Assembly (NCBI GenBank): GCA_946478975.1 | Contig: CAMLEO010000034.1 | Location: 1-36,075 of the forward strand | Direction: 5' to 3' | Length of the DNA: 36,075 bases | Origin: an uncultured Steroidobacter sp. | GTDB taxonomy: Bacteria; Pseudomonadota; Gammaproteobacteria; Steroidobacterales; Steroidobacteraceae | In this document: in pieces, positions 8,775 through 16,610 of the stretch | Numbering within the stretch: position 1 is the stretch's first letter | Layout: every line of letters begins with the position of its first letter | Position numbers and translations under genes: made by a program | The notes under the pieces: model-generated | What the model saw: only the letters and a program-made list of their open reading frames with translations | Told to the model about the DNA's origin: nothing | Databases searched by the model: none

Positions 8775-9941
8775 TTGCGAGTTCACTACACGCGTCGGGA
8801 ATTTTGTGCCGCATCGCTGACGGCGGCATCACTGGCATGGGCCGGCACGGCCCGGGCGAAAGCCGCCACAATCGATCTCCGCAAAGTCGAGCGCGACCGT
8901 GTCGTGCGCGCGGCGGATCGATATCTGCAAGAGCAGCCCATCACCATCACGGCATATTCAGCCGAACGCAGCGCTGGCGGCCGTAACGACTATTTCTCCG
9001 AAGGCGACTACTGGTGGCCGGATCCGAAAGATCCCAACGGCCCCTACATGCAGCGCGACGGCATGACGAACCCGGACAACTTCGTTGCCCATCGTCATGC
9101 ATTGATCCGTCTCAGCGTGCAGATGCCGGCGCTCACAGCCGCCTGGCTGATCACCAAGAAAGAACAATACGCCAGGCACGCTGCCGAACATCTGCGCGCC
9201 TGGTTCGTCGATCCAGCGACGCGCATGAACTCCAACCTGCAATACGCCCAGGCCATTCACGGCCGCTTCACCGGTCGCGGCATCGGCATCATCGATACAT
9301 TGCACCTGGTGGAAGTGGCCCGGGCCGTTCCGTTCCTGCCGACTGGGCACGCGCAGGTGAAACAATGGTTCGTCGATTATCTGCAATGGATGACCACCTC
9401 CAGGAACGGCATGGAGGAGCGCGACGCGAAGAACAATCACGGTACGTGCTGGGTGATGCAGGTGGCGCAGTTCGCGCAGCTCACAGGCAATCGTGAGCTC
9501 GTCGATTATTGCAGCGAGCGTTTCAAGACCGTGCTGCTGCCCGATCAGCTCGCCGCCGACGGCAGCTTCCCGCTCGAACTCAAGCGCACCAAGCCTTACA
9601 GCTACTCGCTGTTCAATCTGGATGCGATGGCGACGATCTGCCAGATCGTCTCGACGCCGAACAACGATCTGTGGAAGTTTCGTCTTGCCGACGGCCGCAG
9701 CATGGAAAAGGCGCTGGCCTTCATGTTTCCTTACATCGCCGACAAACGTTCCTGGCCGCACCCGCCGGATGTTCAATATTTCGATGACTTTCCGGTGCGC
9801 CAGCCCAGCCTGCTGTTTGCGGGCCTCGCATATTCGGAACCGCGCTATCTGGAGCTGTGGCGCAAGCTCAATCCCGATCCGGTGGTCGAGGAAGTCATTC
9901 GCAATTATCCCGTGCGCCAGCCGGTGCTTTGGGTTGCATGA
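8775..9941 (+). CDS. Tat-exported alginate-lyase-family (PL5-like) polysaccharide lyase
   Basis: About 388 residues. No good ATG exists at the N-terminus. TTG at 8775 puts a twin-arginine signal (TRREFCAASL, then an Ala-rich stretch to TARAKA) at the correct place; in-frame TTG codons at 8664 and 8685 would leave an odd arginine-rich extension. The mature protein has the all-alpha features of the alginate lyase domain (PF05426): YWWPDP near residue 80, NNHGTCW (Asn220, Asn221, His222 by this numbering) as the likely active-site Asn/His, and RTKPYSYSLFNLDAM as the later Arg/Tyr segment. It would cleave uronate polysaccharides in the periplasm. The exact substrate is unknown, and no other alginate genes are nearby. 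Its 3' end overlaps the convergent MFS gene by 47 bases. Confidence 0.8.
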   Translation: MRVHYTRREFCAASLTAASLAWAGTARAKAATIDLRKVERDRVVRAADRYLQEQPITITAYSAERSAGGRNDYFSEGDYWWPDPKDPNGPYMQRDGMTNPDNFVAHRHALIRLSVQMPALTAAWLITKKEQYARHAAEHLRAWFVDPATRMNSNLQYAQAIHGRFTGRGIGIIDTLHLVEVARAVPFLPTGHAQVKQWFVDYLQWMTTSRNGMEERDAKNNHGTCWVMQVAQFAQLTGNRELVDYCSERFKTVLLPDQLAADGSFPLELKRTKPYSYSLFNLDAMATICQIVSTPNNDLWKFRLADGRSMEKALAFMFPYIADKRSWPHPPDVQYFDDFPVRQPSLLFAGLAYSEPRYLELWRKLNPDPVVEEVIRNYPVRQPVLWVA

Positions 9942-11094
9942 CCAGCGCGGCGATCAGATTCGCGGCGGCCGCTGTGACAATGGGCCACACGTAGCTCGAT
10001 GTCGCATCGAAAAGAAATCCCGCCGCGCTGGGCCCGATCAGCGTGCCTAGTGCGACGCCGGTGCCGAGCGCGCCGATGATGGAGCTCACATTTCTTCGGC
10101 CGAACAGATCCATGACGACCGATGGCAGCACGGCCACCCAGCCGCCATAAAAAACACCGAACACGCCGGCGAATGCGATCAGCCAGGGCAGCGAACTCGC
10201 GACTGCCCACAGCAGCATCGCGAACATCATCCCAACGTACGTAACTCCAAGAAACTGCGCACGCCCCATGCGATCGGCAACGCCGCCGAGGAAGAATCGA
10301 CCGGCGGTGCTGCCAGCGCCGATGATCGCAAGCAGCGTCGCCGCGGTGCCTGTGTCGATGCCGATGTCGCGAGCGTACGGAACGAGATGGACGAAGGGCA
10401 CGAATGCGCCGAGCGAGCCGGCGAAGCAGGCGACGTACATTCGTCTGAATGCAGATGACGCTACCGCCTCACGCAGCGACATTCCGTCCGAGCTCAGCTC
10501 CAGCTCGCGGGGATTGCTCACAATCAACGTCGCAATCGACACGCCCGCGACCGCCGCTCCGATGCCGATATAGAGATAAGCCGAACGCCAGCCGACGCGT
10601 TCAATCAGTGCCGCTGCAACCGGCGGCATCACCAGCGTTCCCACACCGATGCCGGCCACTGCAAGCCCGGAAGCCAGCGCACGCTGCCGATCGAACCAGC
10701 GTTGCACGGTTCCAATCACCGGCACATATGCGCAGCCGATGCCGAAGCCCACGCCGAGTCCGTACGCCAGATAAACTTGCATCAACGTGTGCGCCTGGCT
10801 GGCAAGCGCAAAGCCCGCACCGACGAGCAGCATGCCGAACATTGCCAGCCGCCGTGCGCCCCAGCGATCCGCCAGGCGGCCGCTGACCAGCCCGAAGCCG
10901 AAGTACACGAAGCCCGACAAGGAAAACGCCAGCGCCACCGAGCCGCGCGATGCGCCGAATTCCTGCTGCAACGGTTGTACGAAAGCGCTGAATGTATATG
11001 CGCAGCCGAAGCCGATGAATGTGATCGCGAACGCGGCCGCCACCACGATCCAACCATGGAACACTCGACCCGACGATAAGGAGGCGACGTTCAT
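9895..11094 (-). CDS. MFS transporter, OFA/monocarboxylate-like
   Basis: A 399-residue inner-membrane protein with about 12 hydrophobic segments. Typical major facilitator features are LVSGRLADRWGARRLA after helix 2, RALASGLAVAGIGVGTLVMPP around helices 4-5, and a second-half copy GGVADRMGRAQFLG. The N-terminus HGWIVVAAAFAITFIGFG is common in the oxalate/formate antiporter and monocarboxylate-type families, so an organic acid substrate is plausible. The ATG at 11094 overlaps the TGA of the amidase gene, so the two are co-transcribed and probably act together, the amidase product or substrate being what is moved. The 3' end overlaps the convergent lyase gene. Confidence 0.85.
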   Translation of the reverse strand: MNVASLSSGRVFHGWIVVAAAFAITFIGFGCAYTFSAFVQPLQQEFGASRGSVALAFSLSGFVYFGFGLVSGRLADRWGARRLAMFGMLLVGAGFALASQAHTLMQVYLAYGLGVGFGIGCAYVPVIGTVQRWFDRQRALASGLAVAGIGVGTLVMPPVAAALIERVGWRSAYLYIGIGAAVAGVSIATLIVSNPRELELSSDGMSLREAVASSAFRRMYVACFAGSLGAFVPFVHLVPYARDIGIDTGTAATLLAIIGAGSTAGRFFLGGVADRMGRAQFLGVTYVGMMFAMLLWAVASSLPWLIAFAGVFGVFYGGWVAVLPSVVMDLFGRRNVSSIIGALGTGVALGTLIGPSAAGFLFDATSSYVWPIVTAAAANLIAALVMQPKAPAGARDNCE

Positions 11095-12479
11095 ACCGGC
11101 GGCCTCCGGCGGTGCCAGTCTGTCGTCGATTGGAATGCAGCGCCGGCACGGACCAACGTACCTTCTCGAAACGCCGCACCGATCAACTGCAAGGCCATGG
11201 GCATTCCCTCATCGGAGAAGCCGCCGGGCAGCGTGAGCGACGGATGTCCCGTCATGTTGAACGGGCAGGTGTAACGCTGCAGTTTTGCAATCAGCTGCGG
11301 TTGTGTGCCCAGCGTGCGGATCGTCTCCAATGTCAGCGGTGCCAGCGGCTGCACTGGCGTGAGCAACGCATCGATCTCACCAAATAAAGCGCTGACGCGA
11401 CCCCGGAACTCCATCCTCCGCAGCAGGATGGATTGATATTCCATCGCCGTCGCCGATTGCCCGTGCTCGATGACAGACGTGAGTACGTCGCCGTAGTCGG
11501 AGCGATGACGAGCAAACGTTTCGGCATGCGCGACGGCAGCTTCGATGGCGCAGTTCGTCACCCAGTCCTGAATCACCTGCGTAGGATCAGGCACGTTGAC
11601 CGGCACGATCTCGGCGCCGAGCGAGCGAAACGAGTCGACGCTCGCTGCCATCATCCGTCGGACCTGGATGTCGACGTCCGCTTCGTTCCATGTTGAATCG
11701 ACGCCGATGCGCATCCCGCGCAGCCCCTCACTCGCGGCACTCACATAGTCAGGCACTTCATCGACTGCAGTTGTTGGATCGAGCGGATCGAAGCCCGCGA
11801 TTGCTTGTAACAAAATAGCGGCGTCGACGGCGCTGCGCGCGACGGTTCCTACGTGATCCAGCGACGCAGCCAACTCGAACACGCCGTAACGACTGACTCG
11901 TCCCCACGTCGGCTTGATGCCGGTCGTGCCGTTCGCGGCGCAGGGCCAGCGAATCGAGCCGCCGGTATCGGATGCAGTGCCGCCGAAACACAAGCCTGCA
12001 GCGACTGCGACAGCGGCGCCGCTCGATGAGATGCCGGGCCAGTACTCCGCGTTCCACGGATTCTTCGGCGGCTCGATCGACGGGTGGTAGTCGGAGTACG
12101 CGCCCTCCGTGAGCTGCGTCTTCCCAAGAATCACCGCGCCGGCAGATCGCAGCCGACTGACGACAGTAGCGTCCCGATCCGGCAGGAAATGTTTGTGAAC
12201 TTTCATGCCTGCCGACGTCGGATGATTCTGGGTCCAGCACAAATCCTTGATCGCGATCGGCATGCCATGCAGCGGCCCGCGCGCTCGCCCAGCCGCCAGT
12301 TCGCTGTCGGCGCGATCCGCATCCGCGAGCGCCTGATCCCACATCACCGACGCGTAACTGTGGAGCGTGCGATCCAGTGATCGAATGCGCTCCAGTTGCG
12401 CCAGCGTGACCTCGCGCGAGGACACCTTCCGCGAACTGAGCAGCGGCGCCAATCCGGCAATGTCGAAGCCATGAAGCAT
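11091..12479 (-). CDS. Amidase signature family hydrolase
   Basis: A 462-residue enzyme of the amidase signature family (PF01425), which hydrolyses C-N bonds of amides. The ATG at 12479 is preferred (CAAGGC upstream); in-frame TTG at 12509 and GTG at 12503 are alternatives. The Ser-cisSer-Lys triad is visible: Lys in PIAIKDLCW, the Gly/Ser-rich loop GISSSGAAVAVAAG, and the nucleophile in DTGGSIRWPC. The loop reads GISSSGAA where many members have GSSSGSGAA, so it is slightly shorter in glycine. The C-terminus (NMTGHPSLTLPGG, MPMALQLIG) is standard. The substrate is unknown. It is coupled to the MFS transporter and divergent from a CGNR regulator. Confidence 0.9.
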   Translation of the reverse strand: MLHGFDIAGLAPLLSSRKVSSREVTLAQLERIRSLDRTLHSYASVMWDQALADADRADSELAAGRARGPLHGMPIAIKDLCWTQNHPTSAGMKVHKHFLPDRDATVVSRLRSAGAVILGKTQLTEGAYSDYHPSIEPPKNPWNAEYWPGISSSGAAVAVAAGLCFGGTASDTGGSIRWPCAANGTTGIKPTWGRVSRYGVFELAASLDHVGTVARSAVDAAILLQAIAGFDPLDPTTAVDEVPDYVSAASEGLRGMRIGVDSTWNEADVDIQVRRMMAASVDSFRSLGAEIVPVNVPDPTQVIQDWVTNCAIEAAVAHAETFARHRSDYGDVLTSVIEHGQSATAMEYQSILLRRMEFRGRVSALFGEIDALLTPVQPLAPLTLETIRTLGTQPQLIAKLQRYTCPFNMTGHPSLTLPGGFSDEGMPMALQLIGAAFREGTLVRAGAAFQSTTDWHRRRPPV

Positions 12480-12516
12480 GCGTCGGCCTTGAATCGTGAA
12501 CACGAGCAAAGACTAA

Positions 12517-12557
12517 TTGCTGGTGTCCGAGTCGTCAACCAGCAAATCGGTTATACT
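12517..12557 (+). promoter_or_regulatory. Divergent promoter/operator region between the amidase operon and the CGNR regulator
   Basis: A perfect 8-base inverted repeat, TTGCTGGT (12517-12524) and ACCAGCAA (12538-12545), lies in the 86-base gap. CTGGTGTC occurs twice in the same direction, at 12520 and 12556. A -10-like TATACT is at 12552-12557, only about 8 bases before the CGNR ATG at 12566, so that transcript would be nearly leaderless. No convincing -35 is seen, as expected for an activator-dependent or repressor-covered promoter. Confidence 0.45.
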
Positions 12558-12565
12558 GGTGTCGT

Positions 12566-13129
12566 ATGAGACTGTCAGAGAAGTTCCACGTCCCGGAAGA
12601 ATTGGCGTTGTTGTATGACTTCGTCAATTCCATCGATTTGCGCACCTACGTTGAAGGCGGCGTCGCGCACGAGCAGGAGGACGAGCTGCGTACGATTGCG
12701 CAGCTGGAGTCGTGGATGCGGACGCATGAGCTCACGGGCGCATCGGGAACGACGCTGCAGAACGTACTTCGCTTGCGAGAGGCATTGCGAGCATTCCTTG
12801 CGGTTCCTCCGGAAGATCGCGCCAACGCAGACGACGAGATCGCCGCGTTGAATGCGGCCGGCGCAATGTTTCCTTTGGTTGCGAGTGTGAATGCCGGGAT
12901 CGTCGAATTGCGTCCGGCCAAGGGCAGTGAGCTGGGGCGTGTGCTCGGCGAGTTTCAGACCCTGTCCGCGACCGGGCAGCTGGATCGACTGAAGATGTGC
13001 CAGTCGCCCGAATGCGGCTGGATTTTTTTCGATCGCTCCAAGCCGGCGAATCGGCGCTGGTGCTCGTCGTCGAAGTGCGGCAATCGCGAGAAGACGCGCT
13101 CTTATCGACTTCGGCAGCGCGCTGGCTAA
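12566..13129 (+). CDS. CGNR zinc-finger / ABATE-domain regulator
   Basis: A 187-residue protein. Residues 10-130 form the ABATE (DUF1470) domain, with ALLYDFVNSID and a middle helix VLRLREALRAFL. The C-terminal zinc finger runs from about 143 to 185, with Cys145, Cys150, Cys166 and Cys171 in CQSPECGWIFFD and RWCSSSKCGNREKTRSYR, the CGNR signature. Members are thought to be DNA-binding, stress-linked transcription regulators. There is no Shine-Dalgarno before the ATG at 12566, and the nearby -10-like box suggests a leaderless start. It is divergent from the amidase-MFS operon and probably controls it and itself. It ends 3 bases before the convergent subtilase gene. Confidence 0.88.
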   Translation: MRLSEKFHVPEELALLYDFVNSIDLRTYVEGGVAHEQEDELRTIAQLESWMRTHELTGASGTTLQNVLRLREALRAFLAVPPEDRANADDEIAALNAAGAMFPLVASVNAGIVELRPAKGSELGRVLGEFQTLSATGQLDRLKMCQSPECGWIFFDRSKPANRRWCSSSKCGNREKTRSYRLRQRAG

Positions 13130-13132
13130 ACG

Positions 13133-14392
13133 CTACTGCGCGGCCCCGATCCTGGGAGAGTCGGCAAGCGAGGTCTGCGGCTGGCATTCGCTGAGCGACG
13201 AGCGGCTCATGGCTGCGCAGATATTGATGCTGTCGCCGTGAGAAGTCTGCGCCAGCACCTCACGGATCTCATTGGCTTTCAGGTGCTGAGACAGCAGCAG
13301 TGCGATGCCGCCGGAAACATTTGCTGCGGCCATGGAGCTGCCGGACACAAAGTCATAACCATTCTGCGGCGTGAGCGTGAGAACGTCGGTGCCCGGCGCG
13401 AGCAGTACATCGCGAGCGGTATGCTTGTGCCCGACCGAATCAACGACGACTACGCCGGGAATCTCCGAAGGAAATCCCGAGGCCGCGCCTTCTGCCGGCA
13501 GCGCTGCGACGAAGATCATGTTCCGGGCGAGCCCATGCTCGACCAGTCGGCGCAGCAGTGGATCGCTCGGGCCGCCGAGGCTCAGGTTCACGATGTTTGC
13601 TTTGAGCTCGATCGCATTCGCCAGCGCAACGGCAAGGGTGAAGCTGTCACACACTGCTCGCGAAGGATTCGCGATGTCCGGCCAGCAGGCGGCGAGGGCA
13701 TGCACTTGCGCGTCCGGCGCGATGCCGACGATCCCAACTTGATTCCCGCCGGTCGCGGCGATGATGCCGGTGACTGCTGTTCCATGCGCCGCTGCATGTT
13801 CCTGCTGTCCGGTGAAGTTGCGGGTGGTGACGTGACTTCCCACCAGGTCCGCATGTTTGCTATCGATGGCGGTGTCGATCACCGCGATGCTCACGCCTTT
13901 ACCTTTGGACCACGCATGCGCCTGCGGCACGCCCATCGTCATCAGGTTTCGCTGCAGGCCGGCGTAAGGATCGTTGTAAGTGCTGGAGAGTGTATCGAAC
14001 GAGTGCAGCGGCTGAGCGGATTCGACCCGCGAGTCGCTGCGCAATCGGCGCAGCAGGTCGGGCTGAGATTCGCCGACGCTCATTTCATACACGATGCAGT
14101 GAACGCGCAGCTGCGTGATCGGCCATTCGCGAACCGGCTTCAATCTATATTGCGTGGCCAGCTCACGAGCCGTCGAACGAGTGCGAGGCGCGACGCCATA
14201 CTGCATGGCCGAGCCGTAGTCCCGCGGCGACGATCCTGCTCGCGCCGACGGCATTGCTTCGTTATTGGGCAGGGTGATGACGACGAAGCGCTCAGGATGG
14301 CTGCGAATGAGTTCCTCATCGGCAGCATCGCGCGTGAACTGCACGCACGCAGTGAGCGTGAGTAGCGCCAGCAGTGCCAGCAATCTGTTCAT
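13133..14392 (-). CDS. Subtilisin-like (S8) serine peptidase lipoprotein of the ECF operon
   Basis: A 419-residue predicted lipoprotein: MNRLLALLALLTLTAC ends in a lipobox with Cys16. The ATG at 14392 was chosen for this signal, 13 bases after the anti-sigma stop. Residues 90-132 look like a subtilase propeptide (LRVHCIVYEM, LLRRLRSDSRVESAQPL). The catalytic triad is Asp173 (AVIDTAID), His203 (AAHGTAV) and Ser353 (SGSSMAAANVSGG). The usual oxyanion-hole Asn in VAAAGN is replaced: this protein reads VAALPAEG, with Ala at that position, which may lower activity or change specificity. It follows sigma and anti-sigma genes, so a role in cutting the anti-sigma factor or in processing regulon products is plausible. 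The domain is certain; the role is inferred. Confidence 0.9.
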   Translation of the reverse strand: MNRLLALLALLTLTACVQFTRDAADEELIRSHPERFVVITLPNNEAMPSARAGSSPRDYGSAMQYGVAPRTRSTARELATQYRLKPVREWPITQLRVHCIVYEMSVGESQPDLLRRLRSDSRVESAQPLHSFDTLSSTYNDPYAGLQRNLMTMGVPQAHAWSKGKGVSIAVIDTAIDSKHADLVGSHVTTRNFTGQQEHAAAHGTAVTGIIAATGGNQVGIVGIAPDAQVHALAACWPDIANPSRAVCDSFTLAVALANAIELKANIVNLSLGGPSDPLLRRLVEHGLARNMIFVAALPAEGAASGFPSEIPGVVVVDSVGHKHTARDVLLAPGTDVLTLTPQNGYDFVSGSSMAAANVSGGIALLLSQHLKANEIREVLAQTSHGDSINICAAMSRSSLSECQPQTSLADSPRIGAAQ

Positions 14393-14405
14393 TGAGCCAA
14401 CTTGT

Positions 14406-15038
14406 TCACTGGGCAGGGCCGGCGAGTGCCTGGCTCCGCTCCGCAAACAACACTTCGTTGTGATCGCGCAAGGTGGTGATGATTCGCTGCACGTCCTGGT
14501 CCGCCGTCATTGCGAGTGTATAAACACCGGCTTCGCTCGGCCCAGCAATGATGTCGCACTCGACGCTGCGTAACAGCTGATTGATCTGATTCAACGACGC
14601 GTCCGGAGCGAACACCACTCGCACCGCCGCGCGTCGATCTTGAACTTCCGGCGTCGACAGTGTCGTGTACGCTGGTTCCAGCGGCGCGGCGGAACGGAAC
14701 AATGCACCCGCCAGCGTGGCGATTGCAACGAGCTGAATCCACAGCGCTGCGACCAGCCACGGCCGCTTGATGCGATATGCCTTCACCACCGCAGGAGCGG
14801 CTTCAGCATCGATCTGACCGAGCAGCTTCTGCCACGACGCATTCGGAGCCGCGATCACATCGTCGTTGCCCCGCATGTGTTTTTGCAGCTCGCGATGCCG
14901 GTCCAGTTCCTCACGGCATTCGCTGCAGCTTTCCACGTGCGCGAGCACGGAGCGCTCGTCGGCATCGCTGGCGCGGCCGTTCACGACCCAGGGAATCAGT
15001 TCCCAACATTGCTCATGATTGGAGTGCGATCTTTGCAT
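14406..15038 (-). CDS. Zinc-finger membrane anti-sigma factor with a propeptide-like periplasmic domain
   Basis: A 210-residue protein. The cytoplasmic N-terminus has the anti-sigma zinc-finger motif His34-x3-Cys38-x2-Cys41 (HVESCSECREEL), with His8/Cys11 nearby. A single transmembrane helix spans about 93-113 (PWLVAALWIQLVAIATLAGAL). The periplasmic part (about 135-205) reads VRVVFAPDASLNQINQLL, then AGPSEAGVYTLAM and IITTLRDHNEVLFAE, a pattern like the ferredoxin-like propeptides/inhibitors of subtilases. It lies 18 bases after the ECF sigma gene and 13 before the subtilase gene. It should hold the sigma factor at the membrane and release it on a periplasmic signal. The zinc-finger call is strong, while the propeptide likeness is my reading. 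Confidence 0.85.
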   Translation of the reverse strand: MQRSHSNHEQCWELIPWVVNGRASDADERSVLAHVESCSECREELDRHRELQKHMRGNDDVIAAPNASWQKLLGQIDAEAAPAVVKAYRIKRPWLVAALWIQLVAIATLAGALFRSAAPLEPAYTTLSTPEVQDRRAAVRVVFAPDASLNQINQLLRSVECDIIAGPSEAGVYTLAMTADQDVQRIITTLRDHNEVLFAERSQALAGPAQ

Positions 15039-15056
15039 GCGTTTCTCGTGCGCGGC

Positions 15057-15647
15057 TTATCTTCCACCGGCGGGTCTTCCACCAGCGGGATTTCCCGCCA
15101 GGCGCGGCAGCAGCGTGCTCAGCTTGCGCCGGGCGTGGAACAGGCGTGTCTTGACGGTGTTGACCGAGCAGCTGGTGATCGCTGCGATTTCCTCGCAGGA
15201 GTGGCCGAGCACATAGGCCAGCTCCAGGCACATGCGCTGCTCGATCGGCAGGTCGTCCAGCGCGCCTTCGATCCATTCCTGGTTCTCGAAGGCCTGCACG
15301 TTGTCGGTCGCAACCAGCGTTTCCGTCTCTTCCATGCCGATGATTTCGAACGAGCGCCGCCGCATGCTCTTCAATGCGCGGCGATACGCGATGCCGACGA
15401 TCCAGGTCGACACGCGAGAATCGCCCCGGAAGCGCTCAGCGCTGTTCCAGACCGCGAGCAGCGTGTCGTTGATGACTTCCTCGGCCAGGTCCTGCCGCTG
15501 CGTCAGGCGCATCAGAAAGCGGGACAGGCGACGGTGATACAACAAATACAGCTCGCGCAGGGCGGCGCGATCCCGCCGGCTGACACGGCGGATCAGTTCC
15601 AGCTCGGCCTCGTTATTGCCGAAGGCCGACGGCTTGGCCAGCGTCAT
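15057..15647 (-). CDS. ECF-type RNA polymerase sigma factor
   Basis: A 196-residue (from ATG 15647) sigma-70 family factor. Region 2 shows ALRELYLLYHRRLSRFLMRL, LAEEVINDTLLAVWNSAERF and FRGDSRVSTWIVGIAYRRAL. Region 4 shows LDDLPIEQRMCLELAYVLG, HSCEEIAAITSCSVNTVKTRLFHARRKL. The C-terminus ends in a short repeat, GGRPAGGR, just before the stop. An upstream in-frame ATG at 15692 would add 15 residues, but the predicted self-promoter (15699-15729) starts transcription at about that place, so 15647 is preferred with a leader near 45 bases. The factor is followed by its anti-sigma factor and a subtilase. The same promoter motif occurs before the two heme lipoproteins, which are its likely targets. 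Confidence 0.92.
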   Translation of the reverse strand: MTLAKPSAFGNNEAELELIRRVSRRDRAALRELYLLYHRRLSRFLMRLTQRQDLAEEVINDTLLAVWNSAERFRGDSRVSTWIVGIAYRRALKSMRRRSFEIIGMEETETLVATDNVQAFENQEWIEGALDDLPIEQRMCLELAYVLGHSCEEIAAITSCSVNTVKTRLFHARRKLSTLLPRLAGNPAGGRPAGGR

Positions 15648-15698
15648 TCTGGGCCGATCTCCGGGGCTCGGATCGTTGTGGGTGCGCGTCATCACGCT

Positions 15699-15729
15699 GG
15701 TGAGTACCCCGTTCGAGCCGTTCGGTTCA
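15699..15729 (-). promoter_or_regulatory. Predicted ECF promoter of the sigma-anti-sigma-subtilase operon
   Basis: On the minus strand, TGAACC (15729-15724) is followed after 15 bases by GGTACTCAC (15708-15700). The same two-part motif with 15 or 16 bases between occurs twice at 18131-18202. GAAC-type -35 boxes are common for ECF factors, and self-regulation is usual, so this is probably the sigma factor's own promoter. Confidence 0.65.
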
Positions 15730-15743
15730 ATGCGGCCGTTTCG

Positions 15744-16502
15744 TCAATCGAGGCGGCCGAATCTCCAGATCAAAGTGCCCGACCAGGCGATCGCCGCGCG
15801 CTCGTGCCCGAACAAACGCCGGGCCGTGTCGTCCACGTAGGTGTATGTCAAATGAACTGCGAGCCGTTGCGCCGAGTACATCAGCCCTGCGTGGCCGTAC
15901 CAATACGCTTCATCGAATAAATCGCCGAGATCCCGATAGCCTACACCCATATTGCCGGACCAGCCTCCGATCAGCGGCTGATTGGCGCTGAGCTCGTACG
16001 ACAGCGCCGTTTTGTCGCTGGCCACGCCGTAGTGGCTCTTTTCCACATAGTCCGGCGACCAGGCCACAGTGGCGAAGACCGTGGATCGATAACCGAGCGT
16101 CGCGGCGACTTCATCGTAGTCATAGCGAACGTAACGCGAGTCGTTCGGATAGAAATAATGCGTGGCCGTCAGGGTCGTGACCCAGTCGGGCGTCAGCCGC
16201 CAGGCGCGGGCCGCATACAGATCGATTTCGAGATTCGCACCTGGACCGGCGTAACGATCGATCGCCGATGCCCAGGTGCCGATGGTCCAATTTTCATCCA
16301 GCTGCGCTCGCAGGCCGCCTTGCAACGCCGGCTCACCGCGCGTTTGCGACAGGCCTTGCTGAACGTAATCGCTGGTCAATGCCAGCGAGCCACTCCATTC
16401 GGCATCGGCGTGCGCAGTTCCGATGCCAAGAATGCAACAAACCGCTGCCCACCGCAGTGTCCGCGGAGTGTCCGATGCATTCCTGCAAGAGCCGGTTGTC
16501 AT
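15744..16502 (-). CDS. TorF-like putative porin (Gcw_chp family)
   Basis: A 252-residue outer-membrane beta-barrel. The ATG at 16502 is followed by a signal peptide ending in GIGTAHA (cleavage before DAEW). The N-terminal mature part, WSGSLALTSDYVQQGLSQTRGEPALQGGL, is the hallmark of the Gcw_chp/TorF family (PF09694). Alternating strands such as DLYAARAWRLTPDWVTTLTATHYFYP follow, and the protein ends in WRFGRLD. The channel's substrate is not known. It lies 52 bases upstream of the ECF sigma promoter in the same direction, separated from it by that promoter; I did not find the ECF motif before it. Confidence 0.85.
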   Translation of the reverse strand: MTTGSCRNASDTPRTLRWAAVCCILGIGTAHADAEWSGSLALTSDYVQQGLSQTRGEPALQGGLRAQLDENWTIGTWASAIDRYAGPGANLEIDLYAARAWRLTPDWVTTLTATHYFYPNDSRYVRYDYDEVAATLGYRSTVFATVAWSPDYVEKSHYGVASDKTALSYELSANQPLIGGWSGNMGVGYRDLGDLFDEAYWYGHAGLMYSAQRLAVHLTYTYVDDTARRLFGHERAAIAWSGTLIWRFGRLD

Positions 16503-16610
16503 GTCGGGCCGTCAGCGCCGCTCGGCCGAGCAATTCTCGGGACGAACAGGATACGCGCATCGACGGCCCGTTGAGAACAAACAAAAACGTCTAAACGATC
16601 AACTGCGCAC

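Noticed and set aside
13238..14365. 375-codon open frame on the plus strand opposite the subtilase
   Set aside because: The subtilase triad and lipobox are on the minus strand; the plus frame has no known motif.
14640..15920. 426-codon open frame on the plus strand over the sigma/anti-sigma genes
   Set aside because: The minus-strand genes show clear sigma and zinc-finger motifs. The plus frame is compositionally odd and has no domain.
16503..16610. ECF promoter before the TorF-like gene
   Set aside because: I looked for TGAACC with the GG(T/C)ACT(C/T)AC element and did not find it, so this gene is not included in the predicted regulon.
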